Shown: positions 6,701-16,064 of the stretch, in pieces
Position numbering within the stretch: the stretch's first letter is position 1
Layout of the letters: each line of letters opens with the position of its first letter
Assembly: GCA_900541965.1 (NCBI GenBank)
Contig: UQLN01000040.1
Span: 1 to 38,792 of the forward strand
DNA length: 38,792 bases
From: an uncultured Parabacteroides sp.
GTDB lineage: Bacteria > Bacteroidota > Bacteroidia > Bacteroidales > Tannerellaceae
Direction of reading: 5' to 3'
Translations under genes and position numbers: made by a program
The notes under the pieces: model-generated
What the model was told of the DNA's origin: nothing
What the model saw: the letters and a program-made list of their open reading frames with translations, nothing else
The model's database searches: none

Positions 6701-6952
6701 TCATTTTGACACTTCGCCTGATACGTAAGGACGAATCAATACCGGTCCCAGTAGCCCTGAAGTCTGTAAAGGTGAATCCTTATCCCAATGTTTCCAGGTA
6801 GCAAACGTGGCATGTCGGGAAGGTGCTTTCGAACCATTCAGTAACCAGTCCGGCCAATGCTTGGGGGGATAGCTGCGATTGTCCGGATATCGTTCGTCAC
6901 CTATCAGCCGGTTAGGCCATAAATTGGTAACCCGTATTTCTATTTCATTCAT
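6701..6952 (-). pseudogene. C-terminal remnant of a GH106-like glycoside hydrolase
   Basis: The 83-residue frame begins NEIEIRVTNLWPNRLIGDE and continues with WPDWLLNG, TFATWKHW and SPLQTSGLLGPV. This is the signature end of the C-terminal galactose-binding-like domain of GH106 alpha-L-rhamnosidase-type enzymes, which are normally around a thousand residues. Nothing resembling the catalytic region is present. The frame's ATG lies 8 bp beyond the stop codon of the GH78 gene, as if a deletion removed the rest of the gene and left its tail against GH78. Whether the short peptide is translated is unknown. Confidence 0.75.
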
Positions 6953-6959
6953 ACCATAT

Positions 6960-9614
6960 TCATAAACTGCATGTAACCTGATAATGTCCGGACTGTATTT
7001 GGAACGTATTCAGTTCATCGGATTGCTCCTTGTTGATAGATACTGTTTTCGCTTCAACCGGCAAAGTCAATGTAGCTTCGCATCCTACCGGTATGTAAAT
7101 ATCCATATTGAAGGAAGTATCTGTTTTTTCCCATTTTACTTTTAAAGGTCCGTAAGGCGTATCTTTTGAAACATCTACCCAAGTAAGCCCGTTTACCAAC
7201 TGGGGTTGGATAAATACATGTTTGTATCCCGGAGCCTTTTCGTCCGGCAGAATACCGCCTAATGCCTGATAGAACCAGGAACCGATACCGTTATAGCAAT
7301 TGTGGATATGGCTGCGTTCTCCATTCCAGTGTTCCCAGGTCGTTGTCGCCCCGTTATCCAGCATATAGAGATAACCCGGATAATCTCTTTTCTTCAACAT
7401 TTTATACATGAAATCGGCTTGCCGGTTCTTTACCGCCCATTCCGTAATCACGGGGATGCCGACTAATCCGGTTGACAAATGTCCTTTAAAGCGTTCTGCC
7501 GTAACGCTGAACAAGGTATTCAGTACCTTCGGTAACTCTTCCTGTGGTGTGGCGCCGGCTAACATCGGATAAATCAAATCAATCTGGGTTCCTGTCGAGT
7601 AGCTTTGCTTTTCCGGGTCGTAAAACGTTTTATGAATGAGTGCTTTTAGGTTTTCAGCTTTTTCCTTGTAGGGCTGTATATCCTGGCTTTTCCCTAATAC
7701 TTCGGCTATTTTGGCCATTGTCTGGTAACAAACCACCATAAAGCTGTTGTTCACGACGTCGATTGACATCGGATTGGTCTGGTCTATTCCGATAGGCGTT
7801 GCCCAGTCGCCCAGATACCAGTTGCGGTATTCCGTACTCGGCCAGGGTCTTAATAACCCGTCCGGCGAATATTTCCGGGCGTATCCCAACCACTGTTGCA
7901 TATACGGATAGTAACGTTCCAATAAACGGCGGTCTCCATAATTTACATACGTCTGCCATGAACCGGTAATAATAAATCCGCACCAATACGGGCCGCCGCC
8001 AGCTGAGAATGGATTCGGTGCCGTGTGAGGCATACTGCCGTCTTCGCGAATGCAATCCGCCCATGCCTGCATCCAGTTGGTATAAAGAGGCGCCATATTG
8101 AACATTGTCTGTATGGTTAAAGTAGAGGCATTGCCGTCTCCACCGTATCCTAATCTTTCAACATGTGGGCAGTCTACCATATCACCACCCAGAGTCAGGC
8201 AGCCTAATGTGTAGTGTATCATTTGATGGATTGCATTCAGATCTTTATCCGAAGAAGCGAAAGAGGAACTTCCGTCATAATCCGTGTGAATCAGGCAAGC
8301 TGTAATATCCGATAATGCCGGTGCTTCTTTCAGGTTGGATATTTTCAGATAACGGTAAGCATGGTAATTGAACTTGTTGGTGAAGGATTCGTTTTCCTGG
8401 CCGGAGGCGATATACATGTCATAGTTTGAATTGTCTCTGAACTGGCCTTTTTCATCCAGGAAATCGCAATAGCTTATCTGTATCTTTTGTCCTTTTTCCA
8501 AACGGGGGAATTTAATCTTTGTCCAGCCGGTGAAATTGGTTCCCATATCGAAAGTCCAGGTTTTATCGCCTGCCGGCTTGAATGAAACCGGATGGAACTC
8601 TTTTTGTATCCGGTTCGGTTCAACCATTTGCGGGGTGGTAGGGTGGGAAGGTATCGTAACTTCTTTGGCGGTTCCCCAAGTGGCTTGGTTCAAAGATTTG
8701 GCTGTTAAATCCGGAAGGAATTTGGAGGCGTCTACAATCTCTCCTCCTAACTGGTGTTTTCTCCAGGTCGATTCGTATCCGCTTTCCCGGGCAGTCCAGC
8801 TACCGTCTGTTACTAAAGAGGTAGTCCAGCTACCGTTCTTTTCGGTTTCCAACTGGGCACGGACAAACGGGCCGCCTTTTATCACACCGGGCAGGTCTCC
8901 GTGATACCAGCCTTGTCCCAACCAGATAACCAGATTGTTTTCTCCTTTTTTCAGGAACTTGGCTATATCGTAGGTTACGGATAATGACCGTTTATTGAAC
9001 TGGGATACGGCAGGAGTCAATACAGCGTCACTTACCGGTTGCCCGTTCAGATAAACTTCGTGGTATCCTAAAGAATTTACGTGCAGTAAGGCTTTCTGTC
9101 CGTCATTATTCCATTCGAATGTTTTCCGGAACTGGGGAGAGCAGGGTGGCTCCTGTTCGTAACTTATGCCGATGTATTTGGCTTTCCAATCATTTTCATT
9201 CAGGAGCCCTATGGCAAAAGAAGCCGGTTTACTCCACGGGGTGGCATTTCCGTCTTCGTCCCATATGCGGACTTTCCAATAGGCAAAACTTTTGGAAGCT
9301 AACGGAGTTCCCTGATAGGCAACCCAGACGGATTTGTCCGAATCTTTCTTCCCGGAATCCCATAAATCCGTTTTCCCTTCGGACAAAAGTTTTTCTGAAG
9401 AGGCAACGAGGATTTGGTAAGCGGTTTGTTTACTCCCCTGTTTGCCGGAGTGAAGCTGCCAACTAAAATGGGGCGATGTATTATCGATTCCCAACGGATT
9501 ATCCAGTTCTTCACACTGTAGCTTCTCTATCTCCAAAGACGAATTCGAATTACAGGAGATGACAACGAGCGCCACGAATAGCAGGCACACTTTTCTAATT
9601 AAAAGGTTCTTCAT
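6960..9614 (-). CDS. GH78 alpha-L-rhamnosidase, lipoprotein
   Basis: An 884-residue enzyme predicted to remove terminal alpha-L-rhamnose from glycans or glycosides. A lipoprotein signal peptide ends with VVISC (Cys21), so it is membrane anchored, either periplasmic or surface-exposed. Family order is visible: N-terminal beta-domains (residues about 25-430), then the (alpha/alpha)6 barrel. The barrel carries DCPHVERLGYGGD, where general-acid-region residues of GH78 lie, and TTTWEHWNGERSH with the second acidic cluster. A C-terminal beta-sandwich starts near 790. Many relatives have WTGD where this one has YGGD. It is separated from susD by a terminator and has its own -7 elements, yet it belongs functionally to locus 1. 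A GH106-like tail abuts its 3' end. Confidence 0.92.
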   Translation of the reverse strand: MKNLLIRKVCLLFVALVVISCNSNSSLEIEKLQCEELDNPLGIDNTSPHFSWQLHSGKQGSKQTAYQILVASSEKLLSEGKTDLWDSGKKDSDKSVWVAYQGTPLASKSFAYWKVRIWDEDGNATPWSKPASFAIGLLNENDWKAKYIGISYEQEPPCSPQFRKTFEWNNDGQKALLHVNSLGYHEVYLNGQPVSDAVLTPAVSQFNKRSLSVTYDIAKFLKKGENNLVIWLGQGWYHGDLPGVIKGGPFVRAQLETEKNGSWTTSLVTDGSWTARESGYESTWRKHQLGGEIVDASKFLPDLTAKSLNQATWGTAKEVTIPSHPTTPQMVEPNRIQKEFHPVSFKPAGDKTWTFDMGTNFTGWTKIKFPRLEKGQKIQISYCDFLDEKGQFRDNSNYDMYIASGQENESFTNKFNYHAYRYLKISNLKEAPALSDITACLIHTDYDGSSSFASSDKDLNAIHQMIHYTLGCLTLGGDMVDCPHVERLGYGGDGNASTLTIQTMFNMAPLYTNWMQAWADCIREDGSMPHTAPNPFSAGGGPYWCGFIITGSWQTYVNYGDRRLLERYYPYMQQWLGYARKYSPDGLLRPWPSTEYRNWYLGDWATPIGIDQTNPMSIDVVNNSFMVVCYQTMAKIAEVLGKSQDIQPYKEKAENLKALIHKTFYDPEKQSYSTGTQIDLIYPMLAGATPQEELPKVLNTLFSVTAERFKGHLSTGLVGIPVITEWAVKNRQADFMYKMLKKRDYPGYLYMLDNGATTTWEHWNGERSHIHNCYNGIGSWFYQALGGILPDEKAPGYKHVFIQPQLVNGLTWVDVSKDTPYGPLKVKWEKTDTSFNMDIYIPVGCEATLTLPVEAKTVSINKEQSDELNTFQIQSGHYQVTCSL

Positions 9615-9636
9615 ATTAGCGGTTTTTTTGATGTTT

Positions 9637-9700
9637 CAAAGATAGTGCAAGCCGGGGCGCCGCCTAGCTTCTCTTCGTTTTTTCCTTTGAAGCAAAGATA
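9637..9700 (-). promoter_or_regulatory. two -7 elements upstream of the GH78 gene
   Basis: TATCTTTG, an exact match to TAnnTTTG, occurs twice on the minus strand, at 9644-9637 and at 9700-9693. Both lie between the susD terminator and the GH78 start. Neither has a good TTTG at the -33 spacing. The duplicate elements suggest separate or tandem start sites for the rhamnosidase gene. Confidence 0.45.
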
Positions 9701-9711
9701 AGACATTTTGT

Positions 9712-9763
9712 TAAAAAACAGGCTGTACCTTGGCCTTCTGTAAAAAGGGTTCCGGTACAGCCT
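9712..9763 (-). terminator. intrinsic terminator after susD of locus 1
   Basis: A 10-bp perfect stem (AGGCTGTACC / GGTACAGCCT at 9763-9754 and 9729-9720, minus-strand sense) encloses a 24-nt loop. A TGTTTTTT tract follows. It begins 8 bp after the susD stop and separates the SusC/SusD unit from the rhamnosidase gene. Confidence 0.8.
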
Positions 9764-9770
9764 TTAGAAA

Positions 9771-11543
9771 TTACCAACCCGGATTCTGTTCCAGTTTCAC
9801 ATCTTTATTCGTGTCTATCACAGTCTGGGGAATCGGCCATAAATTAAATGTTTTATTTAAAGTGGTACGGGGATAATCCCAGTAAGCATACTTTTTAATA
9901 CGGTCCACAGCAACGGTTCCGCCCATTCGCAATAAGGTGTTCCAACGGCATTCCTCATAAACCAGTTCTCTGGCCCGTTCATCCAGAATCAAATCCAGAT
10001 TCACGTCGGCGGAAGAAACTCTATATTTACATTTAGCCCTGTCGCGCAACCTATTGATATCCGAAGCAGCTCCTCCTGTGTCGCCTAATCTTAGTTTAGC
10101 CTCGGCTCTCAACAGAATGGTTTCCGGCAAACGAATCAGGTAATCGTCTCTGAAGCTGTGCGAACGGTTCTCTCCATCTTCAATGCCGACATATTTGTCG
10201 GGACCGACTTTGCAGGATATGGGATATAGCTGGGTAGTCGCCACATCATTCTTTTTACCGGAAGCATCTTCACGATACAGTACAGACCACGGGATCTGTT
10301 TGCCGTAGTAGGGAGTTCCCGGTACGTTTCCTAATATCGTGCGGCGAAAAACGGCATCGGAATTTCTCATATCTTCATTCCATTTGTCTTCGTAAATCAC
10401 ATCCCGTGTATAGAAAGTAGGTTGCACGGCACAAGTTCCCAAACCTCCTACATCTTCCATGGAACCGGTTGCGTATTCACCTCCCTGGTCTCTGAATACC
10501 GGACAATAATATCCTGTATATATCGTACCTTGGGCACCTTCCTGTTTATATACATCGTAATCGAACTGAGCCACCCAGATGGCTTCTTTGTTACCGGACT
10601 GGAAGTCTTGGTTTCCAACCTGGTACAGGTCCCAGAATACATTTCCTTCGATCTTGTGCCCGGCTTTTTCATACAGGTGAGCCTCTGTTTGTTCTGCGTC
10701 TGTGCTGGCATAATAAAACTCAGGATTTTCTGTTGCACGTGTTCCAAAACGTTCGGTCATCAGATTATATATTCCGCCGTCGATAACGACATCTGCATAT
10801 TCGACTGCTTTGGTATAAGCAGAAGTGGCATCACCTCCTTCTTCAGATAGCACAACCCCTTTGTCTATATATAATTGACATAAATTATGCTGGGCAGCGG
10901 CACGAACCAGTCTTCCGGCTTCGGAGGTCGTTTCCGGCAGGTCATTCAAGCAGTCTTCTAATTCATCTATGGCAAACTGATAAGTTTCCAGACGTGTTGA
11001 GCGGGTATAGTCGTAACGGGGTTCCGTGGTTAAATCCGTTACAATGGGAACGCCTCCGAACAACTCGCCTAAATTACGGTAGGCGAATGCCCTGAAGAAA
11101 CGTGCTTCCGCTATAATCCTGGCTTTTTCATCTTCTGATGCCCAAACTATATTTTCCAGATTTGCGGCTGCAAGTGCCGTATTGGCAATATTGATTAATT
11201 GATAAAATGCTGAATACGTGCAGAAAAAGCCTTTCGTTTGCGAATTTAGAATACTGTAGTCGTTGAAGCGGTTCCCTAAGCGGATTGTGGCAACATCATA
11301 CATATCCGTACCATTTCCCAACCGATAGGCATACCAGTCCAAATCCCAGTTTTCATGAGGGCAATAGATCAGGCGGACATGGGCGTAGCAACTCGTAACA
11401 ACCTGGTTAACCTGACTCGAGGTAGTAAAGATATTATCTATTGTATAAAAAGTTTCCGGATTTTCCGTTAGAAAAGCATTATCGTTACAACTGAACAGGA
11501 GAGAGGATAATGCTAATATTCCTATATTAATACTTGTTTTCAT
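9771..11543 (-). CDS. SusD/RagB outer-membrane glycan-binding lipoprotein (locus 1)
   Basis: A 590-residue surface lipoprotein with signal peptide ending LLFSC (Cys19), followed by the family's N-terminal FLTENP motif. TPR-like helices (for example ARFFRAFAYRNLGELFGGVPIV) and the C-terminal DERARELVYEECRWNTLLRMG segment and LWPIPQ ending are typical of SusD. Such proteins close over the SusC pore and capture oligosaccharides. It is 18 bp downstream of the partner susC. Ligand identity cannot be told; the neighbouring rhamnosidase suggests a rhamnose-containing glycan. Confidence 0.93.
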   Translation of the reverse strand: MKTSINIGILALSSLLFSCNDNAFLTENPETFYTIDNIFTTSSQVNQVVTSCYAHVRLIYCPHENWDLDWYAYRLGNGTDMYDVATIRLGNRFNDYSILNSQTKGFFCTYSAFYQLINIANTALAAANLENIVWASEDEKARIIAEARFFRAFAYRNLGELFGGVPIVTDLTTEPRYDYTRSTRLETYQFAIDELEDCLNDLPETTSEAGRLVRAAAQHNLCQLYIDKGVVLSEEGGDATSAYTKAVEYADVVIDGGIYNLMTERFGTRATENPEFYYASTDAEQTEAHLYEKAGHKIEGNVFWDLYQVGNQDFQSGNKEAIWVAQFDYDVYKQEGAQGTIYTGYYCPVFRDQGGEYATGSMEDVGGLGTCAVQPTFYTRDVIYEDKWNEDMRNSDAVFRRTILGNVPGTPYYGKQIPWSVLYREDASGKKNDVATTQLYPISCKVGPDKYVGIEDGENRSHSFRDDYLIRLPETILLRAEAKLRLGDTGGAASDINRLRDRAKCKYRVSSADVNLDLILDERARELVYEECRWNTLLRMGGTVAVDRIKKYAYWDYPRTTLNKTFNLWPIPQTVIDTNKDVKLEQNPGW

Positions 11544-11561
11544 AACTGTATAGTATTAAGA

Positions 11562-14500
11562 TTAAAAACTAATGTTTGCACCTAATGACAAGGTGGTTGC
11601 TACGGGGTAAGTGCCGCTCGTCAGCACATTTCCCAATTCGGGGTCGCCGCCTTTCCAACCTGTTATGGTTGCTAAATTCTTACCGGAGAAGAAGACTTTC
11701 AGCCTGTTGATTCCGATATTTTTAATTCCCGGCATATTGAATGTATAAGACAAGGTTATGTCTTGCAGTCTGACGTATGCCCGGCTTTGCAAACCTAAGA
11801 ATTTACTGTCTCCGGTAAACCAGGCTGCGGGATACTTGTTGCTTGGATTTGCTTCCGTCCAGTAAGGAACATAAATGTTGTTGGCACTGAAGAAATCGGC
11901 TCTGCCTGCCATATAAGCCGGCAAATTGCTTTCCTGGAAATAACCGTTTCCTCCGAAAGTTCCGGTAAATAAAACGTACAGTTCCAGGTTTTTCCAGGAT
12001 ACGGTGTTTCCAAGGCTCAATTTGAAACGTGGGTCTTTATTTCCTACAATAACACGGTCGTCGACTGTTATTGTGCCGTTGCCGTCGATATCGACGTATT
12101 TAGGAGTTCCTGCTTCTACGCCATTGGCTTTGATGTACTCGATATCGCTTGATTGCACAATACCGTTTTGTTTATATCCGTAAATGGAATGAATGGATTC
12201 TCCAATGAACAGGTTGTTACCGATATCGTCATCTTCTTTTCCATCACCATTCAAATCTTCTCCGTATAAACGGGTCAAATGATTGCGATTTAACCAGAAG
12301 GTCAAGCTGGTATTCCAGTTCCAGTCTTTTGTCTGAATGTTGACCGAACGTAGTGTTATTTCCACACCCCGGTTTTTTACTTCTCCCATGGATGATTTCA
12401 TTTCGTTGAAACCGGTCATAGATGGTATGGTCCGGTTGAATATCTGGTCGTACGTTTTGGAGAAGTAGATATCCAAATCTGCAAACAACCGGTTGTTTAA
12501 CCAGGAAGATTCAAAACCGACATTCCAGGCTTCGGTTGTTTCCCAACCCAGCAGTGTATTACCAATCATCTGCTGTTTGATTCCGTATGAAGGAATGCCT
12601 GTGTTGCCGAAAGGATAAAAGACTCCACCGGAAGAGCCGGCATTAACCGTAGATAATGTGCCGTAAGCATCTATTCCCTGATTACCGTTTTTACCCCATG
12701 ACAGTTTGATTTTTAAGTCGTCCAAAAAATCGGCTGATTTCATGAAAGACTCATTGGAGATACGCCAGGCGGCTCCTACTGCGCCGAAATTACCCCATTT
12801 ATTCTGGGAACCGAATACGGAAGCTCCGTCCCTTCGGTAAGAACCTGTTATATAATAGGTATCGTTAAATGAATAAGAAACTCTGGCAAAATAACCGATA
12901 TTTCTCCTTAGCGTATTGTTGTTATTCAGTTTCTGTATTTTTGCATAGTGCAAACCGTTCGCGCCTAAAATCGTATTACCGTTGGCGGAAAAATCGGAGC
13001 CTGTCATCTTTTCATCTTTAATCCGTTTGCTGTCCCGGGTGGCAACAGCGGTTAAATCGATCGTATGTTTGCCGAAAGTATTTTTGTAGTTCAGGATATT
13101 GTCCAGTACCCAGCTTGTTGTTTTGATGTTCTGGTTGAAACCATTTGCGTTTGCCAGATAATTTTGTTGGGTTGTGATGGAATAACGGTTTTCGTCATCA
13201 AAAGGACCGATTGGTGCATAATAGGATTCATGATAGAATTGCTCGACTCTCCTGTAGTCTAAGTTTCCTGAATAATTTAAACGATAACTTAAGCCTTTGA
13301 CCCAAGGTAGTTTTACAACCATGTAGGCATTCGCCCTGAAATTGTTTCTTAAATCTACATCATCCAGATTATCCGATTCCACACCCCACAACGGGTTCAT
13401 CGCTTCACTTTGGCCGTTCGGATATTTTTCCAGTAAGGAGGTAGAGTTGCCACGGTACATCATGTCATAAGGTGTAAGGATTTGCGCATTGCTTAAATTA
13501 GCTCCCACACCGGAATAATCGGAATATGTATACGCTGCATCGACGCCGATTTGCAACCAACTGGTGATGTCCGTATTTATTTTACCGAGAACGGTCATTC
13601 TTGAGAAGTTGTCTCCCTTTACAATACCTTTGTTATCGGCATATGAGGTCGATATGTAATAGTTCATCTTTTCTCCGGCTCCGGATACCGACACCTGATA
13701 ATCCTGCATCCAGCCTGTACGGGTTGCCTCGTCCAACCAGTCGATTTCACGTCCTGCATCGTAATTTAATTTCTGCTGGCTGAATAAAAAGCTGTAATCA
13801 TCGTATTTATTTTTATCGCGGACCATGTTCAGCCATTGTTCGCCGTGCATCAGTTCCGGACGGCGATGCCAGTTTTGCATGCTACCTGTTACATTCATAT
13901 TGATAACGGGCTTACCCACTTTTCCTTTTTTGGTGGAAATCACGATGACACCATTTGCGGAGCGGGAACCATAAGCGGCAGCGGATGTCGCATCTTTCAA
14001 GATATCAAATGAGGCAATATCGTTGGGATTGATATCACTGATATTTCCCATAAAGATAATTCCATCGACAACAATCAACGGATCATTGGAACCGGAGATT
14101 GAATTTTGTCCGCGAATCTGGATTGAAGGCTGTCCTCCTGCCGAGTTTGTCGCACCTATGTCCAAACCGGAAACATTGCCTTTTAAAGATTCCAATGCAT
14201 TCATGTTCGGAGAAAGGGCAATGGGCGAATTTTCAAGTTTCAAAGAACTGACAGAACCGGTGAAATCCTTTTTAGTGGTTGTTCCGTAACCTATTACAAC
14301 CACTTCGTCCAAAGCTTCCGAATCTTCTTGCAGGACGATATCCAGAGAGTTTTGCCCTTGGATGCTAATGTCTAGCGGTTTATAACCGATGTAGGAAATC
14401 GTCAGTATGGCTGTTGACGGTATATCCGCAAATGTAAATTGTCCTTCCGTGTCGGTGATGGTGCCGTTCGTAGTACCTTTTACTACGATGTTTGCTCCTA

Positions 14501-14900
14501 TGATAGGTTCTCCGTTGACATCCTTTACGGTTCCCGTGAATTTCCGGAGCGCTTGCTGGAGTGAATTGGCATGGCTTTCCTTTTTCATCAGCATAATATT
14601 GCTGCCTTCTATCGCATAGGATATGTCTGTCTGGTTGAAGACAGAATGAAGAACATCCGCTACTGTCTGGTCTTTGGCATTTACCGAGACTTTACGGTTC
14701 AAATCGACTTCCCGGGTATTGTAGATAAAAAGATAATCAGTCTGTCTCTCGATCTCTTCAAGGACTTTCTGCGTTTCGGCATTATTCACATGAATATTGA
14801 CACGCATGTTTTGTGAGCGAACAGAAGCCAATAACCCTGTGGTAAAAATAAATAGTGTTATTAAAGTTAACTTCATGACTCGGAGTGTTTTATTTTTCAT
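11562..14900 (-). CDS. SusC/RagA TonB-dependent transporter with STN domain (locus 1)
   Basis: A 1112-residue outer-membrane transporter. After a signal peptide (residues about 1-30) come an STN signalling domain (about 50-105), a carboxypeptidase-regulatory-like domain (about 118-205, with the GTTNGTITD and SYIGYKPL motifs) and the TonB-dependent plug (VVIGYGTTTKKDFTGSVS). The large beta-barrel ends in the aromatic ...LSLGANISF. The STN domain, together with adjacent FecR and ECF sigma genes, is the known trans-envelope signalling arrangement: ligand uptake signals through FecR to release the sigma factor. A plus-strand antisense RNA candidate overlaps its leader. Confidence 0.95.
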   Translation of the reverse strand: MKNKTLRVMKLTLITLFIFTTGLLASVRSQNMRVNIHVNNAETQKVLEEIERQTDYLFIYNTREVDLNRKVSVNAKDQTVADVLHSVFNQTDISYAIEGSNIMLMKKESHANSLQQALRKFTGTVKDVNGEPIIGANIVVKGTTNGTITDTEGQFTFADIPSTAILTISYIGYKPLDISIQGQNSLDIVLQEDSEALDEVVVIGYGTTTKKDFTGSVSSLKLENSPIALSPNMNALESLKGNVSGLDIGATNSAGGQPSIQIRGQNSISGSNDPLIVVDGIIFMGNISDINPNDIASFDILKDATSAAAYGSRSANGVIVISTKKGKVGKPVINMNVTGSMQNWHRRPELMHGEQWLNMVRDKNKYDDYSFLFSQQKLNYDAGREIDWLDEATRTGWMQDYQVSVSGAGEKMNYYISTSYADNKGIVKGDNFSRMTVLGKINTDITSWLQIGVDAAYTYSDYSGVGANLSNAQILTPYDMMYRGNSTSLLEKYPNGQSEAMNPLWGVESDNLDDVDLRNNFRANAYMVVKLPWVKGLSYRLNYSGNLDYRRVEQFYHESYYAPIGPFDDENRYSITTQQNYLANANGFNQNIKTTSWVLDNILNYKNTFGKHTIDLTAVATRDSKRIKDEKMTGSDFSANGNTILGANGLHYAKIQKLNNNNTLRRNIGYFARVSYSFNDTYYITGSYRRDGASVFGSQNKWGNFGAVGAAWRISNESFMKSADFLDDLKIKLSWGKNGNQGIDAYGTLSTVNAGSSGGVFYPFGNTGIPSYGIKQQMIGNTLLGWETTEAWNVGFESSWLNNRLFADLDIYFSKTYDQIFNRTIPSMTGFNEMKSSMGEVKNRGVEITLRSVNIQTKDWNWNTSLTFWLNRNHLTRLYGEDLNGDGKEDDDIGNNLFIGESIHSIYGYKQNGIVQSSDIEYIKANGVEAGTPKYVDIDGNGTITVDDRVIVGNKDPRFKLSLGNTVSWKNLELYVLFTGTFGGNGYFQESNLPAYMAGRADFFSANNIYVPYWTEANPSNKYPAAWFTGDSKFLGLQSRAYVRLQDITLSYTFNMPGIKNIGINRLKVFFSGKNLATITGWKGGDPELGNVLTSGTYPVATTLSLGANISF

Positions 14901-14993
14901 ACATTTGTAATTCTTAATGTTAGTACTAATGATTTAAGTTGAATTCAGTGCTGACTTCCGCCGGGAAATGCTGCAACCATTTCCCGGTTTTTA
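14900..14993 (+). ncRNA. candidate cis-antisense sRNA against the susC leader
   Basis: On the strand opposite to susC, TACATTTG at 14900-14907 is an exact TAnnTTTG element pointing rightward. A perfect 10-bp hairpin (14961-14987) with a TTTTTATTT tract follows about 60 bp later. The implied RNA, roughly 14914-14993, would be about 80 nt and fully complementary to the susC 5' untranslated region. Cis-antisense RNAs in this position, between anti-sigma gene and susC, are known from Bacteroides loci (DonS of B. fragilis). No good -33 element was found. Confidence 0.55.
14961..14993 (+). terminator. plus-strand intrinsic terminator in the fecR-susC gap
   Basis: CCGGGAAATG (14961-14970), a 7-nt loop and CATTTCCCGG (14978-14987) form a perfect stem directly followed by T-rich sequence on the plus strand. 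No plus-strand protein gene ends here, which is the main argument for a small antisense transcript. On the minus strand the same hairpin lies in the fecR-susC intergenic RNA without a T-tract. Confidence 0.75.
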
Positions 14994-15062
14994 TTTCAGA
15001 CCGATAAAGTTATTAACAGTCTTGTTTCATAGGCATATCGATTTAATGGTGAACAAATAAGT

Positions 15063-15992
15063 TTATTTTATGATAATCAGGTTTTTATCATCGTTTTTAG
15101 TATACGTGAATTTATGTTTTAACTGGAGCACTTTCAGTACATGGTCGATGCCGTCCTTTATCCTGAATTTTCCGGAATAACGGTATTGGAGTAAGGATGG
15201 GCGTTGCACGTCGATTTTAATGTCATAATAGAGTTCCAGCTTTTCTATCAGGCTTTGAACCGATTCATCTTCGAAACAGAATAGACCTTCCTTCCATTTG
15301 AAATAGTTATAATCCGGTATCAGGGAGGTTTTTAAAGCCCCTTGATCTGCAATAGCAATCTCATTGGGTTTAAGGCGTAGCCGTTGAGGCATATCCGGGG
15401 ATGAAATTTCCACACTTCCTTTTAAAAGGGCCGTTTCAAATGATGAGCTGTTATGATATGCTTTTACATTAAACTCGGTACCCAGTACATGGATTGCATA
15501 TTTCCCGGTTTGTACGGTAAAAGGACGTTTTTGGTCATGGCAGACAGAAAAGTACCCTTCACCATCGAGTTCTACATTCCGGGAATTTGTACTGAACCGT
15601 TCCGGGAATTTCAGGGTAGAGCGGGAATTTAGCCAGACATGTGTCCCATCTGTTAATGTAAGTTCGGCCCGTTGACCGGTAGGGACATGTATCGTTTGCA
15701 TTTGTATCTCTTCCGGTTCTTGTTGCATGAATTGCTTGGTTGCAAAGAAGCCGATTAAAAGGATAGCGGCTATTTTTAATGTTTCGATAGCAATCCGGCG
15801 TATAGGTAGTGTTTGTTTTTTGTGTGCAGTCTTTTCTTTAGGCTTTGTTTGCCAAAGTGAAATATCGTATAGTTTGCGCATCGCAAGAAACTCACGCATG
15901 TTTGCCGGATCTTCATTCAGCCATTGTGTAATGTGTCCTCTTTCTTCGTCAGACACTTCGCCTCGAATATATCGTAGTAGCAGTTCTTCCAT
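15063..15992 (-). CDS. FecR-family anti-sigma factor (locus 1)
   Basis: A 309-residue single-pass inner-membrane protein. The N-terminal cytoplasmic part (residues 1 to about 65) would hold the sigma factor. A hydrophobic segment at about 70-90 (TLKIAAILLIGFFATK) crosses the membrane. The periplasmic part shows the FecR signature (VPTGQRAELTLTDGTHVWLNSRSTL, then FTVQTG and VLGTEFNVKAY) and a C-terminal STN-like domain (SLIEKLELYYDIKIDV). It is 72 bp downstream of the ECF sigma gene and upstream of the STN-type SusC, with which it should exchange the signal. Confidence 0.93.
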   Translation of the reverse strand: MEELLLRYIRGEVSDEERGHITQWLNEDPANMREFLAMRKLYDISLWQTKPKEKTAHKKQTLPIRRIAIETLKIAAILLIGFFATKQFMQQEPEEIQMQTIHVPTGQRAELTLTDGTHVWLNSRSTLKFPERFSTNSRNVELDGEGYFSVCHDQKRPFTVQTGKYAIHVLGTEFNVKAYHNSSSFETALLKGSVEISSPDMPQRLRLKPNEIAIADQGALKTSLIPDYNYFKWKEGLFCFEDESVQSLIEKLELYYDIKIDVQRPSLLQYRYSGKFRIKDGIDHVLKVLQLKHKFTYTKNDDKNLIIIK

Positions 15993-16064
15993 GGTATGTT
16001 TTTTATCGCTTTCTTATTAATAACGATAAAGAGGTCTCATACCCTAGTGGAAAAACAGAAAAAA

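Noticed and set aside
6701..9614. GH78 and the GH106-like tail as one protein interrupted by a frameshift
   Set aside because: The GH78 protein already has its complete C-terminal beta-sandwich and normal length, so the tail is from a different gene.
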